Assembly (NCBI GenBank): GCA_963854735.1
Contig: OY978103.1
Location: forward strand, 744,001-808,000
DNA: 64,000 nucleotides
DNA from: Marvania coccoides
Lineage: Eukaryota > Chlorophyta > Trebouxiophyceae > Chlorellales > Chlorellaceae
Direction of reading: 5' to 3'
Part shown: piece by piece, positions 56,582-64,000 of the stretch
How positions within the stretch are numbered: the first letter of the stretch is position 1
Layout: every line of letters starts with the position of its first letter
Made by a program: the position numbers and the translations under genes
Notes under the pieces: generated by a model
Databases searched by the model: none
What the model saw: only the letters and a program-made list of their open reading frames with translations
What the model was told of the DNA's origin: nothing

Positions 56582-56896
56582 CAGAGAGGGGAGTGATGAA
56601 CGAATGAATGAAACTTTAAAATTTATTTTATTATGAATCGTTTGATGCTTGCAGGCTGTATTCGTTTTATCAATTTTATGAATTCCATGGCACAATAATG
56701 TTGTTTAAAGCTTTTATTTTCAAAGGATATGAAAGAAGTAGAAACAGAATGCATATATAAAAGGGCACAAAAAAAAAAGTTCTTTTTTCCGCTCATGAGC
56801 TGATCAGCATGAACATTTATTATAACTAGTTAGCTATATTTTACTCAATATATATGCAGCCTTATTTTAACTGCTACTGCCTCTAATTATCACGGC
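56582..56896. other. Convergent intergenic region, 315 bp
   Basis: 3' flanks of CSA (+) and ferredoxin reductase (-). AT-rich with several AATATA/TATAAA stretches; nothing else seen. Confidence 0.5.
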
Positions 56897-59108
56897 CTAT
56901 TTAGCCTGCTTAGCTTTCACTGCCACCGCCAACATCTCCTCCACAGCCACGATCTTCTCCCGCGGCTTCCCTTTGGCCTCCCCCCGCCTCCTTTCCTCCG
57001 CGTCTATCGCCTCCCACCCCTCAAAATCAACCACTTTCGCGCCCCGCTCCGCCAGGAGCTGTTGCAGCCCCTCTCCGCCGCCCACAGCGGCCCTCACCTT
57101 GGGGAAAGTTGCCTGCCGCTGTACCATGGTGTCTACGGTCTGTTCTGCGTCCACCAGGTTGGTTCCGATGATGCCTGAAGGGCCGCGCTTGAGCCAGCCG
57201 CACACAAACAGACCGGCGTCTGGCTGGCAAGAGGTGCTGCTGCAGCCGTCCATGGCTTGGCCCAGCACGTTGGGAATCACGCTTTTGGCGGGGTCGAATG
57301 CTGCGCCTTCCATGGGAACCTAGAAATACGCGCAAAAACAGGGAGAGAAACACATGAATACATATTTCATTTCAGCGAAGAGAAAATAAATCTATGCAGA
57401 AAAATAAAGTAAATGCCATCAAAATTTGCGTCTTTGTGTTAAAGTGAATGTGTACGTACGGAGCGGTAGCCGATGGAGGTGAGGATGAGCTCTGCAGGGA
57501 GTTCTGAGTTGACGCCCGAGGCCACTGCTCGCTGGGCGCTGCCGTCTGCGCCTGGCTGCAGCTGCGTGTGCTCCAGCCGCACGCCAGAGGCAGTGCCACT
57601 CGTGGTAGGCGACTCCAGAACCTCGGTAGGAGAGCGGAGGAAGTGGAGATGCAGCGTGCGAGGCCTGTTGCAAAAAGAAACGGGCAAATTTGAAGGGAAA
57701 AGTTGAGATTTAGGAAACAAAGAGCAGTTTTTCTGCTTCTGAAAGAACTAAAAAATAAATATAATTAGTATAGTTCAAATATAGAGCGAAACCGACAGCA
57801 GTTCTCCACCACACAATGAACAGGAAATAAATAAATAAACAAAAAAATAAATTAATACAGCCCAAACCCTTAACCCCCCAACACCTATTATTTTCGTTCC
57901 TCACCCAGTCTTTCCACCCTTCTCCGCCTTGACCAGCACCTCCACCACGCGTCGCTTGATTCTGTTCGCCTTGCACTCCGCTTGACAAGCTTCGCTGAGC
58001 TCCAGACACCCCTCTGGGTGAATTTCGATGCCCACGCCTTCCATGTCCAGCAGTTCCCGCAGCTCTTTGGGGGTAAACGCCGCTTGGGCAGGGCCTCTGC
58101 GGCCTATGAGGTGCACGTCGGTGACGCCGCTCTCGCGCAGCGCCGCCACGGCGTGTTCGGCGGCGTCGGAGGCTGCAATTCTGGTCACCGGCTGCAGCAG
58201 GACTCGGGCACAGTCCACAGCGACGTTTCCCAGGCCGCAGATGGCCACGGAACGCACAGAGCGCAGGTCAATGGGCAGCTGCAGCAAAAATATGTGCTCG
58301 GATTAATTCGAAAACCTTCATTTTATACAGATAGATAAAATAAAAACTAAATAAATTTTGTAGCAGAGTTCCAACAAACAAGCAGATTTTTTCCTGTCCG
58401 AGTGATTCATCAACCGCATGCATTGCAATGTATATGTCGTACTTGTACTGCCGTGGGATGGCCATTGTACCACTGAACAAACTCCCGAGCAGAGTAAACC
58501 CCGCTCAGCGCCTCCCCAGGGACGCCCAGCCTGCGATCGCTGTCAGCGCCGTATGACAGAACCACCGCGTTGTAAAAGGACCGCAGCTCGGGGAGGGAAA
58601 TGTCGGCGCCCACCCGCACGTTGCCGAAAAAGCCCACTTCAGGGCGGCGGGCGAGCTCGGTGAATTGATTAATGACGTTCTTGGTGTCCTGGTGGTCGGG
58701 AGCCACGCCGGAACGCACCAGGCCAAAGGGGGTTGGCAGGGCTTCCTGTGGAGCGCGCGCGAAAAATGGAGTATTAGGAAAAATTTCTGGGGAAATATGT
58801 ATTTAGAGGCGGCGATTTTTTTAATGCTTTGTTAAATCTCACCACGATGTCCACGCTGCAGCCTTCAAACCGCTTAAGAAGCTGCATGATGGCAATGCGG
58901 AGGTGGAGAAGTGGTGAATGGGTGCAATAAAGGAAGGAAGCGGGTTTGTCAGCAGGAGGTGATGTGATCTCACTCTGTCGACGGAATAAAACCCTGCTGG
59001 GCCGCTGCCCACCACGGCGAACTTGAGAGCTTCCGGAGGAATGGAGGAGGTGGAGAAGGCCCTGGCAGAGCCCAACCGCAGCGCTGAGGCCAGCACCCCG
59101 AAGGACAT
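56897..59108 (-). CDS. FDXR: Mitochondrial NADPH:ferredoxin (adrenodoxin) reductase
   Basis: Passes electrons from NADPH to mitochondrial ferredoxin for Fe-S cluster and heme synthesis. Exons 59108-58974, 58881-58843, 58745-58443, 58278-57905, 57664-57460, 57319-56897 give 492 residues. FAD site [12 protein letters not shown] at about residues 32-41; [19 protein letters not shown], the family block; [14 protein letters not shown] (NADPH site, about 174-187); [31 protein letters not shown] then [10 protein letters not shown] and [15 protein letters not shown] near the end. The N-terminal [18 protein letters not shown] is a good mitochondrial presequence. The donor of exon 3 is ambiguous by six bases. 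Exon 2 is only 39 bp. Confidence 0.93.
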
Positions 59109-59607
59109 TTCCCACTTGGCGATGTAGCAACTAGCGGGTGTTGCACACAATAGTTAAAATCGACAATAATTTGAACACGGTATTTTTGGATTAAGAATGA
59201 CTATCGATGGGGGAAATGATCGCGTCGACGTCCCGAAATGTGTTCAAAAGACCAATTGAAAAAAATCTGTGCTATGATCGAGTTTGCATATTTAAAAAAA
59301 AGTTTGGCCGCCCAACTCGCTAAGGTGTTGCTGCACTGTGCCGACATTACCCAGAAAATTTTGAAATTACTTTGATTATTTTTATTCATTTCATTGGGAG
59401 CTCCTCTGCGCTGGGACGCTGTGAATTGGTAGATTGCGGTATAAAGCATTTGAAGATTCACATCCATCGCAGCTATGCAAATGAAGACTCCGTTTTGGTT
59501 CAATAATTTCAAGTGCCACCGCTTGCTACCATTCAAGCTGAAAGCGTACATATTTCACTCTCACTGTTTCAATACTTACATACCCTCAAAAATTTATTAT
59601 ACCACCA
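59109..59607. other. Intergenic, 499 bp
   Basis: Upstream of ferredoxin reductase (-) and 3' of the SMP-C2 gene (-). AT-rich; nothing recognised. Confidence 0.5.
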
Positions 59608-62371
59608 CTACTCGCCGCCATGGTCAATCCACGTCGCGTGCAGCTTCACCTTGCCCAGATTCATCAACCGCCGGGTCTCTCGACTGTTGCCCATCAGCAT
59701 GCCAAACATGCGCCGCTCCGCCTTCTCTGGCTCCGCAAGCACCACTTTGTCGTCGACGCCTGCTTTCCCCGCCTTCATCACGTCTCTCAGCGGGATTTGG
59801 CCTCTTCCAATCACTCTTACGTCAGCGGAGTAAGAGTCAAAGGCGTCCAGGGCGAAAATATCTGGTCCCGACCGGCCTTTAACCCACTTTCCCAGCGCCC
59901 CGCTGTGCATGCACGCGTTTCCCAGCTCAACCCGCACGCTGAGCTCGCCACTCTCAAGCTCTGCACGAGGAAGAAAGACTGGGAGGTAGAAAGTTTGCTT
60001 CCATTCCAGTCCACCGTGCTGGTTCGATCGCCGCGAGCTTAGGCTGACGAGGGTGGGAGGCAGCGGCACACGCCCTGCTGCATTGTCTGGCGCGCCAGCG
60101 GCAAGCTTCGGCCGCACCAAGCTCACAGCCATCGTCGTCTGCCGATCTGGCAGTTTGCCGAAGTATTGTTTGCTTTTTTCCACGTGCACTGCAAGCACTC
60201 CCACCGCCATGGTGCAAGATTTACCCAGCTGTCGCAGCAGCAGCGGGCTTCGAGAGAAGGCGGCGTTTCCAGTTTCTTCCTCAAAGTCGGCCAGCTTAAA
60301 GGACGCCAGTCTAGAGTGCGCTAAATCTGCCGCACTGCCGCGCATCACCGACATATTCCTCCTTCCGATTTCTAGAGTGCTGGAAGTCGTGGTGCTTCGG
60401 GGGGGGTTGGCCCCCTGCAATGGGATCTTCGTGGCCAATGGCGTCTGCGAGGCGGGTTCGTTTTCTGACGCATGTGCTGCCGTGTCTGGCGTAGGAAGCC
60501 ACCGCAGGCGCAGCATCACTTTTCCAGCGCTGTCAGTTGGCGCTTCAGCCCAGTCCCAACTGTCGAAAGCTTGGCGGCCGGAAGGGTCCAAAATTCGGTC
60601 CTGCACCGCGTCCAGCCACGTGGCTGAAGCGTCACTCCCTGGGTTTTTTGATTTGACCGAAGGGGAGCGCAGAATCGTCACTTTGCCCTCTTTTTTCAGA
60701 GCCTCGTTTACCGCAGGTTCCATGGCCGCGAGGTTGGTAGGTTTAAACTCCACCCATCTGTCGCCCAGGTCGATCACGCCGTTTTGAATCCTCGAAGAAG
60801 GCAACCCCAACCGGTGCTCCTCAGCAGCTGCAGTCTCAGCCTGCTGCTCCTGCTCCGCTGCATCCACTGCGTCCAAATCCGCAATCAAAATATTATCATC
60901 ACACTGCCCGCATACAACAATCATGGCATCTTCCTCGCAGCTAAAATATTCCTCTTCTGGGAGAATGTCGCAGAGCGCCATGGTTGCGCTGCCAAGCGGC
61001 TTGTCCCACCCCATGGGCTCCAGCTGGGCGCCAGGCGCCATCAGGTTGCGCTTGTGGCTCAGCAATAGCTGCAGCGACTGCTGTCTGCTTGTCACCACCA
61101 GGTGGAACGTCTGCCCCCATTCTGGATGCCTCCCGTCGCTGCCATCGACTTTTGTGAACACCCCCTGGGTCACAGCACACGCCGCAGGGTCTTCCGCCTT
61201 AGGCAGCAGCAGTGACACCCGGGGGTGCACCTGCCTGCTCCTGCCTAAGAACCCAGTGCGGGGGGACAACACCCCCCGAACCACCACGATTTCCAGCACA
61301 CCCAAGGGTGATGCCGGGCGGCTGGAGGCCCCTCCGTTGCCGCCTTGAATCTGAATGGGAATTCCGTCGGTGATGGGCGACAGTATGGCAGAATGGATTT
61401 TCTCGTGCACCCATGGCGTGAATTCGCGGATGCCTGCCATCAGCGCGTCGCCCATAAACCCCAGGGCATGGAGGCCAAAGTCCTGAATTGAAAAAATGGA
61501 TGTTGGTTGGTTGAGATGAGCGATTTTTATGCTGTATTTTATTCTTCCGTTCTGAAATACTCACAAGCTTGGGCTTGGGGTTCTTCATCAAAGAAATATT
61601 CAGCCCGCTGAGGAAGGGGGGCCTGTTTGAGATGCCAGTGACGTTGACTTTAAACACCCCAGAAAAGTGAAGGTAGCTCATGCCAATGCTCGTCAAACGG
61701 GTGAAGTTTGGAAACGACAACCGCACATCCGGCTGGCCTGCCCATTTCAAGTGCAGCTGCAGCACCAAGTCATCGATCATGCCGCCAGACGCGGCGCTAG
61801 AATTTTTGCTGACTTTGCAGCCAGCCACGGTGATGGGGCGGAGCCCAAAGTCCAGCCTGTCCACTTTAATGCATCCCCAGTTCTCGTAGCTGCCAAAGTT
61901 GTTCTCGATTTGGTTGCGAATGATCTCTGTGAGCTGCGCGTTGAGTCCCGGCCATGCTGCCTCCAGCGCCGCTTGAATGAACGGTGCTTTCTCCCAGTCG
62001 GGGAAGTGCACCCATGGCGGCAGTTCGTCGCCCATGATGCCCACGAGGAGCTCACGGCGACGGGAGGCGGCGTCTGCCTCCCCCCAGGTCAGTGCGTTTG
62101 TCACGTCCACAGCCTTGATGAAGCGCGCTCGCCGGTGGGCTTTGAGGCTGAAGAGGAAGAAAATACCGGCGACGGTGGCGATGGAGCCGTGGATGATGAA
62201 GGAGGCTCCAGCTGCATTGATATCTGTGCATGCCTGCTTCCATACCGCTCCTGCTGCCCTCCCCAGCCCTCTCCCCACGGTGCTGACGCCCGCTCCGGCT
62301 AGCTTGGGCACCGCGCATGCCACGCTCAAGGAGCCACCCAGCGCGCTTCTAATCAGTGGTTTGGACCGCAT
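59608..62371 (-). CDS. SMP-C2 lipid-transfer protein (plant synaptotagmin / NTMC2 type)
   Basis: Tethers ER to other membranes and moves lipid. Exons 62371-61565 and 61482-59608 give 893 residues. A hydrophobic helix (SFIIHGSIATVAGIFFLFSL, about 57-76) anchors it in the ER. The SMP domain runs about 110-330: ELPPWVHFPDWEKAPFIQAAL, WPGLNAQLTEIIRNQIEN, VDRLDFGLRP, then NPKPKL and DFGLHALGFMGDAL. A C2-like domain begins at LGVLEIVVVRGVLS (about 345) and contains HPEWGQTFHLVV; a second C2-like domain begins around VGVLAVHVEKSKQYFGK. Calcium-binding Asp clusters are not obvious in either. A long Ser/Pro-rich linker separates them. The start is the first ATG, giving MRSKPLIRSALGG. Confidence 0.87.
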
Positions 62372-63600
62372 TGTGCTTTTTATTTGGAGAGGATCAAATA
62401 ATATTCTGAAGTCACCACGCAATGAAGGCCGCCCGGCGAGCTGGAAACAGAATGCCTTTTTTTAATTGTTAAGCAAAAGCAAGGAACACTTATTATCATA
62501 TCGTTTTATGGCGAGGGGGGGATGAAATTTGTTCCGGGCAAAGCCCTAAGACGGAAAATATTTCCTCTCCCTTTCCCTCTCTGTTACAGTCTATAGCATC
62601 GAGGAAAGCCTTGCTGCCTTCATTTCCAAAACAAAATATGGCCAACAGGCAAAAATATACTCTTTCAGTCTAAATCATCATCAATTCAATCATCATCCAT
62701 TCAAATCGAAGCCGTGGGACTTGGAAATTCACATTCATATGCTCAATATGCACCTGGAAATGTATTACTTCCAAAATATTAATAAATCAAATATATTGGA
62801 GATTGCGTATTCATGGCATGAGGGGCTGGACTACGAACAAATGAAGTGCTGTGAATTTTGTCATGGCGAAGCATTCCTGTCCGGAGCTCACCCTTCAAGG
62901 GCGTCTATTTATAGGCTGCTGGAAGCCAAAGTTGAGGGGGGACTGTTTAATGAGGCTGTCGTAGAGTCTTGGTCCCTGGATTTAGATCTAGATATTCGAA
63001 TTGAGTTTGCCGCCAGGTTGAAAATTATTTAGTGCTAGAGAGTTTTTGGTGTCGTGGGTGCTGGCTTATTTGCGCTCAAACTACAGCCCTGGTGCAATTT
63101 TTTTTAAGCTTGCAGAGGGGTTGGAAACCTTTTAAGTCCCATGCTAAAGACCGTCGTTCTTACACAATGACCGAAGAATGCACTGTAAGTGTGTTTATGG
63201 TGAGAGCAAGGAGAGGAAAGAGATGATATACTGTAGCCGTTACTCCAGATGATAGATGCAAGAGAAACTCAAAAAGTAAGGAAAAAGTATGAATATGCAA
63301 GAGGGGCATAATTATCCTCGGAGTGTATTGGGGGAATGAATAACAAGAGAAGTGCGGTGGCAGGATGGGTCTGGGAATTAACAATACGAGAAGAATTGCC
63401 GAGGGAAAAGGGACCTCGAAAAAGAGCTCTACTCAGTAGACTACTGAGCACTAAAAAAACCTCACTTAATAGGAACGGAAATTGTTATATTACTCATCAT
63501 ACGTATCGGGCCACACAGGCACTTCAATAAATAAAAATTTAAAGTCAAACTCAACAACAAACGACGGCATCCCCGAAACAAAATACTTGAGAGGATCTCA
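62372..63600. other. Intergenic, 1.2 kb
   Basis: Upstream of the SMP-C2 gene (-) to the 3' end of the partial gene (-). AT-rich. One open frame at 62721-63032 is listed separately. Otherwise no gene, tRNA or repeat recognised. Confidence 0.5.
62721..63032 (+). CDS. Hypothetical small ORF
   Basis: A 103-codon frame without recognised domain. The first 25 residues read like AT-rich spacer, but the following part, AYSWHEGLDYEQMKCC then EFCHGEAFLSGAHPSRAS and YRLLEAKVEGGLFNEAVVES, is protein-like with two Cys pairs. It could be an exon of an unrecognised gene or a decaying fragment. Confidence 0.25.
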   Translation: MEIHIHMLNMHLEMYYFQNINKSNILEIAYSWHEGLDYEQMKCCEFCHGEAFLSGAHPSRASIYRLLEAKVEGGLFNEAVVESWSLDLDLDIRIEFAARLKII

Positions 63601-64000
63601 TCACAGCCTGCTGTTCAGCTCGCGAACGTTCTCAATCAGCCGCAGCAGCATCGCCTCGTTGTCCACCGTGTACACCCCGTGCTCCCCGGTATAGGTGGCC
63701 TTGTTGTCGATGCAGCAAAAGGGGATGCCCAGGTCGCTGCCCAATATGCCCGCCTTTTTGAACTCCTGCATCACCATGAAGCAGCTCTTCTTGAACGTGG
63801 CAATGCGCGCCGCCTCGTCGTCGCCAGGGACCATCAGTGGCACGCTGGTGAAGAGGCCCAGGCTTTGAATCCTGGTGCGGGGGTCCAGGACGAAGGAAGA
63901 AAGTTTGTTGGCAAACGACGCGACCAGATCCCGCACAGCGACCATGTGAGGCTTCACAGAGCAGCCCAGCTCCTCAAAGGGCTGCAGTTTGGGGTCGGGG
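63601..64000 (-). CDS. Unknown gene, C-terminal part at window edge
   Basis: The frame is open from the right edge to the stop at 63601-63603, giving 132 residues of C-terminus. It is GC-rich and clearly coding: LVASFANKLSSFVLDPRTRI, LGLFTSVPLMVPGDDEAARI, KKSCFMVMQEFKKAGILGSD, GIPFCCIDNKATYTGEHGVY and the end LIENVRELNSRL. I do not recognise the family. The upstream part, including any domain signature, lies outside the window. Confidence 0.7.
   Translation of the reverse strand, partial: PDPKLQPFEELGCSVKPHMVAVRDLVASFANKLSSFVLDPRTRIQSLGLFTSVPLMVPGDDEAARIATFKKSCFMVMQEFKKAGILGSDLGIPFCCIDNKATYTGEHGVYTVDNEAMLLRLIENVRELNSRL

Noticed and set aside
59475..61348. Plus-strand frames of 130-244 codons
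   Set aside because: Antisense shadows of the SMP-C2 gene.

Overview
The window is nuclear DNA of an intron-rich unicellular eukaryote, most likely a green alga (Chlorophyta). Reasons: a plant-type SnRK2 kinase, a plant-type galactokinase, a plastid-targeted-looking dehydroascorbate reductase, an organellar bL17 of the plant mitochondrial type, a PL14-fold polysaccharide lyase (known from green algae and chloroviruses), GC-rich exons and short AT- or pyrimidine-rich introns. The species cannot be named from sequence alone. All gene models were built by hand from reading frames, splice signals and phase agreement; exon coordinates are given so they can be checked.

Layout. 1-4.3 kb: an incomplete zinc-knuckle gene, galactokinase, and a divergent actin-like gene. 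4.5-6.6 kb: a 5'-truncated non-LTR retrotransposon (LINE). 6.9-16.2 kb: mitochondrial bL17, a TraB-domain protein, TATA-binding protein, dehydroascorbate reductase, a TLS1/C9orf78 splicing protein and an SnRK2 kinase. 16.8-25.5 kb: a membrane-anchored PL14-like lyase, a nucleolin, a DUF711 protein and an RluA-type pseudouridine synthase. 25.8-45.3 kb: the accessory part, with three dispersed copies of a secreted ~450-residue protein family of unknown function and a tandem pair of multi-pass diacylglycerol-lipase-like proteins, interrupted by an alpha/beta hydrolase lacking its serine and by the splicing factor CRNKL1/CLF1. 46.5-62.4 kb: citrate synthase, a SET protein, proteasome alpha-3 (PSMA3), a small unknown gene, a LYR protein, a twin-CX9C (COA4-like) protein, Cockayne syndrome A (CSA), ferredoxin/adrenodoxin reductase and an SMP-C2 lipid-transfer protein. 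63.6-64 kb: an incomplete unknown gene.

Genes working together. Three adjacent genes (LYR, COA4-like, ferredoxin reductase) are mitochondrial Fe-S or respiratory assembly functions. Nucleolin and the pseudouridine synthase act in ribosome/RNA work, and TLS1 and CRNKL1 are both spliceosomal. The secreted trio with the PL14-like protein suggests cell-wall or extracellular polysaccharide processing, which is inference. Six gene pairs are head-to-head over short shared promoters.

Most interesting signals: the secreted three-copy family; the LINE family with a conserved 3' stem-loop, octamer-type tail and a 26-bp 'micro-insertion' flanked by a perfect 13-bp target-site duplication; a high share of GC-AG introns (5 of 72 modelled); the DAGL-like tandem with an intron difference and conversion-like patches; an intron holding complementary G16/C15 tracts; and a structured GC-rich island in a nucleolin intron.
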